From contig NZ_SNWA01000001.1 in the NCBI RefSeq assembly GCF_004361815.1, positions 1,984,001-2,048,000 on the forward strand: 64,000 nt of DNA, read 5' to 3'. Below the pieces are notes generated by a model. The model was not told where the DNA came from. It saw only the letters and a list, made by a program, of their open reading frames with translations, and made no database searches. The position numbers and the translations under genes were made by a program. This DNA comes from Paraburkholderia sp. BL10I2N1 (GTDB lineage: Bacteria > Pseudomonadota > Gammaproteobacteria > Burkholderiales > Burkholderiaceae). This document shows positions 36,945 through 45,752 of the stretch, piece by piece (within the stretch, counting starts at the first letter, position 1; each line of letters opens with the position of its first letter).

Positions 36945-36988
36945 GCCGGTCGACGCGGCCGTCCGGCAGGACGTCCGCGTCGACCGGC
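36945..36988. repeat. 44-base near-perfect inverted repeat between pdxH and cfa
   Basis: GCCGGTCGACGCGG at 36945-36958 is exactly the reverse complement of 36975-36988. Inside, GTCC (36961-36964) pairs with GGAC (36969-36972) around a GGCA loop, with only two unpaired bases per side. It is thus one long GC-rich hairpin. No T-run follows on either strand, so it is not a classical terminator. It might be a REP-like dispersed element, a Rho-dependent pause or an mRNA stabiliser. Confidence 0.75.
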
Positions 36989-37001
36989 GCCGTATATAGA
37001 G

Positions 37002-37640
37002 TTAAGGCGACAGCCGGGCGATCTGCCAGTCGCCGTTGGCTGTGCGCGTATACCGCAGGCGGTCGTGCAGTCGCGACGGCCGGCCTTGCCAGAATTCGAT
37101 GGCGTCCGGCACGAGCCGGTAGCCGCCCCAGTGCGGCGGACGCGGCGGCTCAGCGCCGAATCGTTTACTGAATTCGCGTTCGCGTGCTTCGAGCACGGCG
37201 CGGCTTTCAATTACCTGACTTTGTTCGGATGCCCAGGCGCCGATGCGCGAATCCGCAGGACGCGACGCAAAATAGGCGTCGCTTTCGTCGGCGCCTGTCT
37301 TTGCAACCAGGCCCTCGATACGCACCTGGCGCTCGAGTTCGATCCAGTAAAAAAGCAGGGCGGCGCGCGGGTTCTCCGCGAGTTCGCGGCCCTTGCGGCT
37401 GTCGTAGTTGGTGAAGAAGGTGAAGCCGCGTTCGTCGACGCCCTTGATCAGCACGATGCGTGCCGAAGGCTGGCCACGGCCGTCGACCGTGGCCAGCGTC
37501 ATGGTGTTCGGCTCGCGCAGTCGGGCGTCGAGTGCCTGCGCGAACCATGTCTTGAACTGCCGGATCGGGTCGCGGTCGACGTCGGCCTCGTCGAGCGAAC
37601 CGAGCGAATAGTTTTTGCGAAGTTCGGCAAGTGTCGTCAT
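37002..37640 (-). CDS. pdxH: Pyridoxamine 5'-phosphate oxidase
   Basis: A 212-residue FMN-dependent oxidase, normal PdxH length. The N-terminal [60 protein letters not shown] and the C-terminal [17 protein letters not shown] are family hallmarks. It makes pyridoxal 5'-phosphate from pyridoxine or pyridoxamine phosphate in the cytoplasm. It is divergent from tcdA. Confidence 0.96.
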   Translation of the reverse strand: MTTLAELRKNYSLGSLDEADVDRDPIRQFKTWFAQALDARLREPNTMTLATVDGRGQPSARIVLIKGVDERGFTFFTNYDSRKGRELAENPRAALLFYWIELERQVRIEGLVAKTGADESDAYFASRPADSRIGAWASEQSQVIESRAVLEAREREFSKRFGAEPPRPPHWGGYRLVPDAIEFWQGRPSRLHDRLRYTRTANGDWQIARLSP

Positions 37641-37813
37641 CTTCTTATGCGAACGCTACAGTAAGCCCAGTATAGCGAAGGAACAGATTTTCTGCGTTGT
37701 GACGGATCAACGGAGTCGCGTCTGAAGCTTTGGGTGGGTGCCCGGCTCACTCGCCCGCGATCAGGCAAAATACGGGCTTCGCAAGCCAGCCTGTTCCCAA
37801 CGAGTTCGTCGCC

Positions 37814-38692
37814 ATGTCCACGCCCAGCAGCACCGCGCATACCGGTGCGTCTTCCGATCTTACTACCGGCCCCGGCGGGAATGAAACCGCCGACCGTGCG
37901 CGCCGTTTCGGCGGCATCGCGAGGCTGTACGGCGCACCGGCGCTCGAAGCGTTCGAGCGGGCGCACGTTGCTGTCATCGGTATCGGTGGGGTGGGTTCGT
38001 GGGCGGCCGAGGCGCTCGCGCGCAGTGCAATCGGCAAGCTGACGTTGATCGACCTCGACAACGTCGCTGAAAGCAACACGAACCGGCAGATTCACGCGCT
38101 CGACGGCAACTACGGCAAGCCGAAAGTCGAGGCGATGGCCGAGCGGATCAGATTGATCGATCCGCAGTGCGACGTGCGCCTCGTCGAAGATTTCATCGAG
38201 CCGGACAATTTCGCTGCGGTGCTGGGTGGCGGCTTCGACTATGTGATCGATGCGATCGACAGCGTGCGTACGAAGACCGCCTTGATCGCGTGGTGTGTCG
38301 AACAGAAGCTGCCGCTGATCACGGTCGGCGGTGCGGGCGGTCAGCTCGATCCGACGCGTATCCGCATCGACGATCTGGCGCTGACGATCCAGGACCCGCT
38401 GCTCTCGAAGGTACGCGCGCAGTTGCGCAAGCAGCACGGTTTTCCGCGCGGCCCGAAGGCGAAATTCAAGGTGAGTGCGGTTTATTCCGACGAGCCGCTC
38501 ATCTATCCGGAAGCCGCCGTATGCGATATCGACGAGGAAACCGAACACGTCACGACGTCGCCGGGGCATACCGGACCGGTGGGGCTGAACTGTGCGGGCT
38601 TCGGTTCCAGCGTGTGCGTGACGGCGAGCTTCGGGTTCGCAGCGGCGGCGCATGTGCTGCGTGTACTGGCGCAGCAGGGCAACGCCAGGTGA
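37814..38692 (+). CDS. tcdA: tRNA threonylcarbamoyladenosine dehydratase
   Basis: A 292-residue E1-like protein (TcdA/CsdL). After a Ser/Thr-rich N-terminus of about 35 residues come RRFGGIARLYGAPALEAFER, the ATP-binding VAVIGIGGVGSWAAEALARS, LIDLDNVAESNTNRQIHAL and YVIDAIDSVRTKTALI. It converts t6A37 in tRNA to its cyclic form using ATP. The ATG at 37814 is chosen because it gives the normal length; the frame is open upstream to 37730 without family similarity. A strong terminator follows. Confidence 0.92.
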   Translation: MSTPSSTAHTGASSDLTTGPGGNETADRARRFGGIARLYGAPALEAFERAHVAVIGIGGVGSWAAEALARSAIGKLTLIDLDNVAESNTNRQIHALDGNYGKPKVEAMAERIRLIDPQCDVRLVEDFIEPDNFAAVLGGGFDYVIDAIDSVRTKTALIAWCVEQKLPLITVGGAGGQLDPTRIRIDDLALTIQDPLLSKVRAQLRKQHGFPRGPKAKFKVSAVYSDEPLIYPEAAVCDIDEETEHVTTSPGHTGPVGLNCAGFGSSVCVTASFGFAAAAHVLRVLAQQGNAR

Positions 38693-38721
38693 GCGCCTGC
38701 CGGGTGCTCCATCCGGGCTGA

Positions 38722-38757
38722 AAACAGAAACGCGGCCAGCAGGCCGCGTTTCTGTTT
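38722..38757. terminator. Bidirectional terminator between tcdA and the thioredoxin-like gene
   Basis: Perfect 16-bp stem AAACAGAAACGCGGCC / GGCCGCGTTTCTGTTT with loop AGCA. It lies in the convergent gap between tcdA (plus) and the thioredoxin-domain gene (minus), and the stem ends in T-rich or A-rich tracts on both sides, so it can serve both. Confidence 0.88.
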
Positions 38758-38788
38758 GTTGCTCAAAGCGTGTTGCTCACTGACGCGC

Positions 38789-39637
38789 TCAATTTAGCGC
38801 CGCGCTCAGCTTGCGCCGCCACTGCGCCACCAGCTCCGGTTGATGTGCCGCCAGATCGAACACCGACAGCATCGTTTTGCGGCCGATGTCATCGCGGAAC
38901 GAGCGGTCGCGATGCACGATCGCGAGCAGATGCTCCAGCGCGTCTGCGTATTTGCGCCGCGCGATGAAGGCACTGGCGAGATCGAAGCGCGCATCCAGAT
39001 CATCGGGATTCGCCGCGACTTTCGCTTCCAGCGCGTCGGTGGGCGGCAGGTCCGCCGCTGCATCGACCGCATCGAGCCGCGTCTTGATTGCGTTAAAGCG
39101 CGGGTCGATGTCTTGCGTGGTTTTCGCCGATAGCAGGTCGACTTCGTTGCGTGCTTCGTCGAAGCGGTTTTGATTCAGCAACAGTTCGATCAGGTCCAGA
39201 CGTGCCTCTTCGTAACCCGGATCGAACGCGAGCGCGGCCTTCAGATGATCGAAGGCATCGTCGAGACGACCTTCGGCGATCGCGATCTGCGCATTGCCGC
39301 GTTCGGCTTCGGCGGAGTCCGGCACCAGGCGGTCGAGAAACGCACGCAACTGGCCTTCCGGCAGCACGCCGACGAACTGGTCGACCGGGCGGCCGTCCGC
39401 AAAGGCGATCACATGCGGAATGCTGCGCACCTGGAAGTGTGCGGCGAGTTCCTGATTTTCATCGACATTCACCTTCACGAGTTTCCATTTGCCCTCGTAC
39501 TCGGCTTCGAGCTTTTCGAGCATCGGGCCGAGCGTCTTGCACGGGCCGCACCACGGCGCCCAGAAATCGATCAGCACTGGAGCGAGCGTCGAACCTTCGA
39601 TGACGTCCTTTTCGAAAGTGGCCAGAGTGGTGTCCAT
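38789..39637 (-). CDS. cnoX: Thioredoxin-domain chaperedoxin (CnoX/YbbN family) with TPR region
   Basis: A 282-residue protein. Residues 1-110 are a thioredoxin domain with an intact WCGPCK (Cys30, Cys33) and the cis-Pro in RSIPHVIAF. Residues 115-282 are tetratricopeptide-like helices (AEGRLDDAFDHLKAALAFDP, and ARFDLASAFIARRKYADALE). This layout is that of CnoX/YbbN, a holdase that cooperates with GroEL and DnaK under oxidative stress. Unlike the E. coli protein, whose motif lacks the first Cys, this one has both cysteines and could reduce disulfides. Confidence 0.87.
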   Translation of the reverse strand: MDTTLATFEKDVIEGSTLAPVLIDFWAPWCGPCKTLGPMLEKLEAEYEGKWKLVKVNVDENQELAAHFQVRSIPHVIAFADGRPVDQFVGVLPEGQLRAFLDRLVPDSAEAERGNAQIAIAEGRLDDAFDHLKAALAFDPGYEEARLDLIELLLNQNRFDEARNEVDLLSAKTTQDIDPRFNAIKTRLDAVDAAADLPPTDALEAKVAANPDDLDARFDLASAFIARRKYADALEHLLAIVHRDRSFRDDIGRKTMLSVFDLAAHQPELVAQWRRKLSAALN

Positions 39638-39704
39638 TGCATCCTCGTCGGAAAAACTGTCTGTGCATCAAATGGGGGCTCGCGCCCCGAATTCAATGCG
39701 CCAT

Positions 39705-40586
39705 TCACTGTGGCTTGCGCTCGGGCAACGGAATCCATTCCGTTTCGCCCGGCACTGTGCCCATCTGCTGGTTCGTCCATAGAAGCTTGGCGCGCTCGAT
39801 CTTTTCACGCGAACTCGCCACGAAATTCCATTCGATAAAGCGTTCACCGTCGATCTTCTCGCCGCCCAGCAGCATGACGGTCGCCCCCTTCGTGCTCGCG
39901 AGCGTGACGGTTTCGCCGAGTGTCAGCACAGCCATCTGGCCGGCTTCGAACGCTTCGCCATCGATCGCCAGATCGCCTTCGACCAGATACACGCCGCGCT
40001 CGTCGTGCTCCGGCTCGAGCGCGAACGAACTGCCCGGCGCAAAGTGGGCGGCGACGTAGAGCGTGCCCGAGAAAGTCGTGGTCGGCGCGGTCTGGCCGAA
40101 AGCCGTGCCTGCGATCACACGCAGCGTGACGCCGTGGCGCTCGATCTCCGGCAGTGTCGACGCCGCGTGATGTTCGAACGACGGCTCGTCGTCTTCATGC
40201 GCGAGCGGCAGCGCGACCCAGGTCTGGATGCCGTGCATGGCCAGGCCGCGACCGCGGTCCTCGTTCGGCGTGCGTTCCGAATGCACGATGCCGCGGCCGG
40301 CGGTCATCCAGTTCACGTCGCCGGGAACGATCCTCTGCTCGGAACCGAGACTGTCACGGTGCATGATCGCGCCTTCGAACAGATAGGTGACGGTCGCAAG
40401 GCCGATGTGCGGATGCGGGCGGACATCGAGGCCCACACCTGGCGCGAGTATCGCCGGACCCATATGGTCGAAGAAGATGAATGGTCCGATGAGGCGCGCC
40501 GCCATCGCCGGCAGCACGCGCCGCACGGTAAGGCTGCCGACGTCGCGCAAATGAGGCTTGAGAACCGCTTTGATCGGGGAGGACAT
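39705..40586 (-). CDS. Pirin family protein
   Basis: A 293-residue bicupin of the pirin group. The metal-site stretch FFDHMGPAILAPGVGLDVRP with PHPHIGLATVTYLFEGAIMHRDS, and the segment MTAGRGIVHSERTP, carry the usual His/Glu ligands. Some family members act as quercetinases or regulate metabolic enzymes; the role here is unknown. The ATG at 40586 has AGGAG upstream and starts the conserved region; the frame open to 40733 is not supported. Confidence 0.9.
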   Translation of the reverse strand: MSSPIKAVLKPHLRDVGSLTVRRVLPAMAARLIGPFIFFDHMGPAILAPGVGLDVRPHPHIGLATVTYLFEGAIMHRDSLGSEQRIVPGDVNWMTAGRGIVHSERTPNEDRGRGLAMHGIQTWVALPLAHEDDEPSFEHHAASTLPEIERHGVTLRVIAGTAFGQTAPTTTFSGTLYVAAHFAPGSSFALEPEHDERGVYLVEGDLAIDGEAFEAGQMAVLTLGETVTLASTKGATVMLLGGEKIDGERFIEWNFVASSREKIERAKLLWTNQQMGTVPGETEWIPLPERKPQ

Positions 40587-40791
40587 GAGTAGGGCTCCTG
40601 GCTGCCGCGGTTGAGGGGACAGGTTCATTTTAACGCTCGCGCGAGGTGAGTTGCTGGTCCGGTGAACCGGGGCGCGGCCAGCGGCGCTCGCAAAGAAGCG
40701 CAAGTCTGGACAAGTATTCCGCGGAGGAACCACGGCTTCCCGGCGGGCGCTCCGCTAAACTTGGATCTTCGTGAACGAGAGGAGGCGAAGG

Positions 40792-41673
40792 ATGTCGCCG
40801 AAGGATCTGCTGCTGGCGCTGGTGGTGGTCGTTGCGTGGGGTGTGAACTTTGTCGTCATCAAGGTCGGCTTGCACGGCGTGCCGCCGATGCTGCTCGGCG
40901 CCTTGCGCTTTCTGCTGGCCGCGATTCCGGCCGTGTTCTTCGTCAAACGTCCGCAACTGCCTTGGCGCTGGCTGCTGGCCTATGGCGCGACCATTTCGTT
41001 CGGCCAGTTCGCTTTTCTCTTCACCGCGATGTATGTCGGGATGCCGGCGGGCCTCGCTTCGCTCGTGCTGCAAGCGCAGGCGTTTTTTACGCTGCTCTTC
41101 GCGGTCATGTTTCTCCACGAGCGTTTTCGCGCCCAGAACGTCATTGGTTTGTTGATCGCGGCGGGCGGCCTCGCGGTGATCGGCCTGGAGGGCGGTCACG
41201 TGATGACGCTTGCCGGCTTTGTCCTCACGCTGTGCGCGGCGGTCTCGTGGGCGCTCGGCAATATCGTCACCAAGAAGATCGGCAAGGTCGACCTGGTCGG
41301 CCTCGTGGTGTGGGCGAGCCTGATTCCGCCGCTGCCGTTTCTTGTCCTGTCTTACTTCCTCGAAGGTCCGCAACGAATCGCCGCGGCGCTGACCGGCATC
41401 GGCGGATCGTCGATCTTCGCGATCGTCTATCTCGCGTTTATCGCAACGCTTCTGGGCTACAGCCTCTGGAGCCGTCTGCTGTCGCGTTATCCGGCAAGCC
41501 AGGTTGCGCCGTTTTCGCTGCTCGTGCCGATTGTCGGGCTGGCCTCCGCATCGCTTTTTCTCGACGAGCATCTGTCGACCGCGCAGATTGCCGGTGCGGT
41601 GCTCGTGATGACTGGACTCGCTGTGAACGTGTTCGGCGGATGGGTCGTGCAACGCGCTGCGTCAGCGCGCTGA
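40792..41673 (+). CDS. eamA: EamA-type transporter (O-acetylserine/cysteine exporter family)
   Basis: A 293-residue ten-helix drug/metabolite transporter. The sequence follows E. coli EamA (YdeD) closely from the start (DLLLALVVVVAWGVNFVVIK), through QFAFLFTAMYVGMPAGLASL and VLQAQAFFTLLFA, to LLVPIVGLASASLFLDE and VMTGLAVNVFGG. It would export cysteine-pathway metabolites from the cytoplasm. The ATG at 40792 is chosen because GAGGAGG lies just upstream; the earlier in-frame ATG at 40771 has none. It is divergent from the pirin gene. Confidence 0.85.
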   Translation: MSPKDLLLALVVVVAWGVNFVVIKVGLHGVPPMLLGALRFLLAAIPAVFFVKRPQLPWRWLLAYGATISFGQFAFLFTAMYVGMPAGLASLVLQAQAFFTLLFAVMFLHERFRAQNVIGLLIAAGGLAVIGLEGGHVMTLAGFVLTLCAAVSWALGNIVTKKIGKVDLVGLVVWASLIPPLPFLVLSYFLEGPQRIAAALTGIGGSSIFAIVYLAFIATLLGYSLWSRLLSRYPASQVAPFSLLVPIVGLASASLFLDEHLSTAQIAGAVLVMTGLAVNVFGGWVVQRAASAR

Positions 41674-41716
41674 CTGGATAATCCGGCGGAATCGGGACGC
41701 GCGCCTGACGTAAAAG

Positions 41717-41735
41717 CGGCCGCGTCGAGCGGCCG
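41717..41735. terminator. Short GC hairpin between convergent eamA and amiC
   Basis: CGGCCGC / GCGGCCG with loop GTCGA. It is preceded by AAAA and followed by TTGTT, so it is a plausible but weak bidirectional terminator. Confidence 0.5.
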
Positions 41736-41765
41736 TTGTTACATGGCAAGACGATCATCAGCGCA

Positions 41766-43295
41766 TTACGTCATCCGGTTCTTCGCAAGCGGCGGATTCG
41801 CCGCGAAGTAACGCTTGATGCCAGTGAGAATTGCGTCGGCCATCCGGTCGCGATAGGCGTCGTCGTTGAGACGTTTTTCTTCGTCCGGGTTGCTGATGAA
41901 TGCGGTCTCGACGAGGATCGACGGAATATCGGGCGCTTTCAGCACGGCAAACCCCGCCTGTTCGACCGAGCCCTTGTGCAGCTTGTTGATGTCGCCGATC
42001 TCCTTCAGCACGAAGTTGCCGTAACGCATCGAATCGCGGATCTGCGCGGTGGTCGACATGTCGAACAGTGCGCGGTTCACGCTTGCGTCGGCGGTCTTGA
42101 TGTTGATGCCGCCGATCTGGTCCGACGAGTTTTCCTTGTTCGCCATCCATTGCGCCGCTGCGCTCGACGCGCCGTGCTCCGACAGGGCGAACACCGACGA
42201 GCCGCGTGCGGACGGATCGGTGAACGCGTCGGCATGGACCGATACGAAGAGGTCGGCCCCCACGCGCCGCGCTTTCTGCACGCGCACGTTGAGCGGCACG
42301 AAGAAGTCGGCGTCGCGGGTCATCATCGCGCGCATGTTCGGCTGGGCGTCGATCTTTGCGCGCAGCTTCTTCGCGACGTCGAGTGCGATGTGCTTTTCAT
42401 ACGTGCCGCCGCCGCCGATCGCGCCCGGGTCTTCACCGCCATGGCCCGGGTCGATGGCGACCGTCAGCAGGCGGACCGTGTTGCCTCTGCCGGATTTCGG
42501 AGCTGTGAACCTGTACGTATCGTCGGTGGCATCGGCGCCGTCGTCGTCGTTGCGGGCGATGGCGGTCGGCGGCGCGGGTTTGACTGTCGGGCGCGGCGGG
42601 GTCGGGTTTGGCGTAACGCGCGCGGGTGGTCGCGGCACGTCCGGCGACGATGGCCCGCTGTTCTGCGCGTAGCGCTCGAAGAACGCGTCGCTGTTGTCGC
42701 CCGGCGGCGGAGAGGTGGGACCCGAGAGCGTCGCGGGCGGCGCGTTGTTTTCGTTGAGCTTCTGTTCCTTGCGCTCGGTCTGCGCGAGGAGATCCATCAG
42801 CGGATCCGGCGCCACAGCCGGATAAAGATCGAACACGAGGCGGTATTTATAAGCACCGACGGGCGGCAAGGTGAACACCTGTGGCTTCACCGAACCCTTC
42901 AGGTCGAACACCATCCGCACGACATGCGGCTGATACTGCCCGACCCGCACGGCCTGGATCTGCGGATCATTCGGCGTGATCTTCGAGACGAGATCGCGCA
43001 GGGCCTGATCGAGATCGAGACCGGTCAGATCGACCACCAGCCGGTCGGGGCCCTGCAAAAGTTGTTGCGCGTTTTGCAGCGGCTGGTCCGACTCGATCGT
43101 CACGCGCGTGTAGTCGCGTGCGGGCCAGACGCGCACGCCGAGCACCGAACTCGCCCGTGCGAGGCGCGGCGCGACGAGCCCGAGCACGAGCGTCGATGCG
43201 CCCGCGCGCAGGATCTGCCGGCGCCTCCAGTTATGCGTCGCGGTGGCCGCTGACTCGATCGAGCGGAACGGTTTGATCAACATCTTTCGAGACAT
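41766..43295 (-). CDS. amiC: N-acetylmuramoyl-L-alanine amidase, Tat-exported, with AMIN domain
   Basis: A 509-residue amidase. The N-terminus has a twin-arginine signal (WRRRQILRAGASTLVLGLVA). An AMIN targeting domain follows (about 45-150), then a Pro-rich linker and a zinc amidase_3 domain with the ligand motifs VAIDPGHGGEDPGAIGGGGT, YEKHIALDVAKKL and LFVSVHADAF. It cuts septal peptidoglycan during daughter-cell separation. The ATG at 43295 has AGGAAAGG upstream and overlaps the tsaE end by 19 bases; the ATG at 43283 is an alternative. The frame continues to 43886 only as a shadow of tsaE. Confidence 0.92.
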   Translation of the reverse strand: MSRKMLIKPFRSIESAATATHNWRRRQILRAGASTLVLGLVAPRLARASSVLGVRVWPARDYTRVTIESDQPLQNAQQLLQGPDRLVVDLTGLDLDQALRDLVSKITPNDPQIQAVRVGQYQPHVVRMVFDLKGSVKPQVFTLPPVGAYKYRLVFDLYPAVAPDPLMDLLAQTERKEQKLNENNAPPATLSGPTSPPPGDNSDAFFERYAQNSGPSSPDVPRPPARVTPNPTPPRPTVKPAPPTAIARNDDDGADATDDTYRFTAPKSGRGNTVRLLTVAIDPGHGGEDPGAIGGGGTYEKHIALDVAKKLRAKIDAQPNMRAMMTRDADFFVPLNVRVQKARRVGADLFVSVHADAFTDPSARGSSVFALSEHGASSAAAQWMANKENSSDQIGGINIKTADASVNRALFDMSTTAQIRDSMRYGNFVLKEIGDINKLHKGSVEQAGFAVLKAPDIPSILVETAFISNPDEEKRLNDDAYRDRMADAILTGIKRYFAANPPLAKNRMT

Positions 43296-43834
43296 GCCTT
43301 TCCTGATTCGCTGTATGCGCGCGCAATGAGAAGGCGTCCATCGCCCTCCACATCGAGCGAGAAGACAAGATCCGGTATGCCGAGCAGGGTGCCCGCGCGT
43401 TCCGGCCATTCGACAAGGCAGATCGCTCCGCTGTCGAAGTATTCGCGAAAGCCTGCATCGGCCCATTCGGCCGGATCGGTAAAACGATAGAGATCGAAGT
43501 GGTACAGCTCGAGTTCCCCATCGGGTCGTTCGACCGCGTAGGGTTCGACCAGCGTGTAGGTTGGGCTGCGCACGCGGCCCGTGTGTCCGAGGGCGCGTAA
43601 CGTGGCGCGCACGAGCGTGGTTTTGCCCGCGCCGAGGTCGCCCAGCAACTGCACCTGCAAGCCCTGGAATTCGCTGCGGGCGCCGGGTTCCGATGCGGCC
43701 CGGCGTACGTGATCGATGGCGTCGGCGAAGCGCGCGCCGAACGCACTGGTGGCGGCTTCGTCCGCGAGCGCGAAGTGGCGTTCGAGCAGGACGGCAGCGG
43801 CGGGTTTGATCACGTGAACGGGGTTGTCGGGCAT
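43277..43834 (-). CDS. tsaE: tRNA threonylcarbamoyladenosine biosynthesis ATPase
   Basis: A 185-residue P-loop protein. Walker A LLGDLGAGKTTLVRATLRAL, SPTYTLVEPY and the conserved YHFDLYRFTDPAEW with LVEWPERAG are diagnostic for TsaE (YjeE). It works with TsaB and TsaD in t6A37 formation on tRNA. It is coupled to amiC downstream by overlap, the classic neighbourhood, and divergent from queG by only 17 bases, so the two starts must share control sequence. Confidence 0.95.
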   Translation of the reverse strand: MPDNPVHVIKPAAAVLLERHFALADEAATSAFGARFADAIDHVRRAASEPGARSEFQGLQVQLLGDLGAGKTTLVRATLRALGHTGRVRSPTYTLVEPYAVERPDGELELYHFDLYRFTDPAEWADAGFREYFDSGAICLVEWPERAGTLLGIPDLVFSLDVEGDGRLLIARAYSESGKACLERC

Positions 43835-43851
43835 TCTCGTAAAATGGCGTG

Positions 43852-45084
43852 ATGAACCGATGTCCGGACCACCCCGTTTCCTGCACGCCTGCGTCTGATG
43901 ACGATGCGCGTGCCGTGCGTCATTTCGATGAAGCGGCGCTGAACGCGCTCGCCTTGCGCATCAAAACGTGGGGCCGCGAACTGGGTTTCGGTGCGATCGG
44001 TATCAGTGACACCGACCTCACAGCTGCCGAGGCGGGACTCGCCGCGTGGCTCGAAGCGGACTGCCATGGCGAGATGGATTATATGGCCAAACACGGGATG
44101 AAACGCGCACGGCCGGCCGAGCTTGTGGCCGGCACGCGACGCGTGATTACCGCACGAATGGCCTATTTGCCCGCCATGACACTTACCGGAAAGTCCGACG
44201 AAAGCGACCCGCAGGCTATGCCGCCGGACTGGCGCAAGGCTGAACACGGCCGGCTTGCGGACCCGTCCGCTGCGGTTGTCTCGATCTACGCACGTGGCCG
44301 CGACTATCACAAGGTGATGCGTAACCGTTTGCAACAGCTCGCGGAAAAGGTCGAAGCGGAGATCGGCGGATACGGGTATCGCGTCTTCACCGATTCGGCC
44401 CCGGTGCTGGAAGTCGAGCTTGCGCAGAACGCGGGTGTCGGCTGGCGTGGCAAGCACACGTTGCTGTTGCAGCGCGACGCAGGCTCGCTGTTTTTTCTCG
44501 GCGAGATCTATGTCGACATTCCGCTGCCAACCGACGCTGAAATCGCGCCGGAGCAGGCACCCGAAACCGCTGGCGCGCATTGTGGCAGTTGTACGCGCTG
44601 CATCGGCGCCTGTCCGACGGGCGCGATCGTCGCCCCGTACAAGGTCGACGCGCGGCGCTGCATCTCCTATCTGACGATCGAACTGAAAGGCAGTATTCCC
44701 CAGGACTTGCGGCCGCTGATCGGCAATCGTGTGTATGGCTGCGACGATTGCCAGCTTGTCTGTCCGTGGAACAAGTTCGCGCAGGCCGCGCCTGTCGCGG
44801 ATTTCGATGTCCGGCACGGGCTCGATCGTGCGACGCTTGTCGAACTGTTCGGCTGGACCGCCAGCGAGTTCGACACGCGGATGCAGGGCAGTGCGATCCG
44901 TCGCATTGGCTATGAGTGCTGGCTGCGCAATCTGGCGGTCGGCATGGGCAATGCGCTGCGTGCGGATCGCGCGAGCCTGTCGGTTGCGGCGCGAGCCGAT
45001 ATCGTCGAAGCATTGCGCTCGCGTATCGACGACCCGTCCGCGCTCGTTCGTGAGCACGTGGAATGGGCGCTCGAGGCAGCGTAA
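43852..45084 (+). CDS. queG: Epoxyqueuosine reductase
   Basis: A 410-residue cobalamin and iron-sulfur enzyme. It contains the two [4Fe-4S] cysteine clusters CGSCTRCIGACPTGAI and CDDCQLVCPWN, and the conserved RHVEWALE-like end (REHVEWALEAA). It catalyses the last step of queuosine synthesis in tRNA. The ATG at 43852 is preferred over the GTG one codon earlier. The N-terminal 35 residues before FDEAALNALALRIK are not conserved. Confidence 0.94.
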   Translation: MNRCPDHPVSCTPASDDDARAVRHFDEAALNALALRIKTWGRELGFGAIGISDTDLTAAEAGLAAWLEADCHGEMDYMAKHGMKRARPAELVAGTRRVITARMAYLPAMTLTGKSDESDPQAMPPDWRKAEHGRLADPSAAVVSIYARGRDYHKVMRNRLQQLAEKVEAEIGGYGYRVFTDSAPVLEVELAQNAGVGWRGKHTLLLQRDAGSLFFLGEIYVDIPLPTDAEIAPEQAPETAGAHCGSCTRCIGACPTGAIVAPYKVDARRCISYLTIELKGSIPQDLRPLIGNRVYGCDDCQLVCPWNKFAQAAPVADFDVRHGLDRATLVELFGWTASEFDTRMQGSAIRRIGYECWLRNLAVGMGNALRADRASLSVAARADIVEALRSRIDDPSALVREHVEWALEAA

Positions 45085-45191
45085 AGTAGCGGGGTTCCGG
45101 CCGCGTTTCTGGTCCGTGCCTTGCGTTGCGTTCTGGAAGACAGGTAACGCATGTTCAACACAACGGATGCCGCACCGAAAAGGAGGCAATC

Positions 45192-45662
45192 ATGTTCAAC
45201 GCAGTAATCGATGCGCCGTTCGGCAAGGTCGGCATCCGTATCGAAGCCGACACCGTCCGCGAAATCGTCTATCTGCCTGATTCGATCCGCAGCATCGCGC
45301 CCGATACGCCGCTCGCGAAGAAGGCCGTCGAGCAGATCGAGCGCTATTTCGAGCGTGCGTCGGCAACCTTCGACCTGCCGCTCGCCAATGTCGGCAGTGC
45401 ATTTCAGCGACGCGTCTGGCAGGCCATCAGCGACATTCCGCCCGGCATCGTGCTGACGTACGGGCAGGTCGCGAAACAGGTCGGCAGTGCACCGCGCGCG
45501 GTCGGCCAGGCGTGCGGCGCGAATTATTTTCCGCTAGTGATTCCGTGCCATCGTGTGGTGGCATCGGGCGGGATCGGCGGCTTTGCGAATCACGACGACG
45601 ACGGCTACTTCCGCAAGGTCAAACGCTGGCTTCTCGCACACGAAGGTGTTCCCTACGCATGA
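45192..45662 (+). CDS. ogt: Methylated-DNA-protein-cysteine methyltransferase
   Basis: A 156-residue O6-alkylguanine repair protein. The active-site motif IPCHRVVASGGIGGF and the helix-turn-helix GSAPRAVGQACGAN are clear. It transfers a methyl group from damaged guanine or thymine to its own cysteine. AGGAGG lies directly upstream of the ATG at 45192. The stop codon overlaps an ATG at 45659 (ATGA), which is the expected original start of xerD. Confidence 0.93.
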   Translation: MFNAVIDAPFGKVGIRIEADTVREIVYLPDSIRSIAPDTPLAKKAVEQIERYFERASATFDLPLANVGSAFQRRVWQAISDIPPGIVLTYGQVAKQVGSAPRAVGQACGANYFPLVIPCHRVVASGGIGGFANHDDDGYFRKVKRWLLAHEGVPYA

Positions 45663-45752
45663 GCAGCACGACCGGCATCTCCGGGACCGTCATCGACGAA
45701 GCGCCTGGCGCGTCGCAGTCGCCGCTCTTCATGACGAGCAACGCGTCGATCG

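Noticed and set aside
35658..37664. 668-residue plus-strand open frame
   Set aside because: It runs antisense to cfa and pdxH, both with full family signatures; its own translation is Arg/His/Ala-rich with no domain, as expected from antisense reading in GC-rich DNA.
41736..43253. 505-residue plus-strand open frame
   Set aside because: Antisense to the amidase gene, with no recognisable domain.
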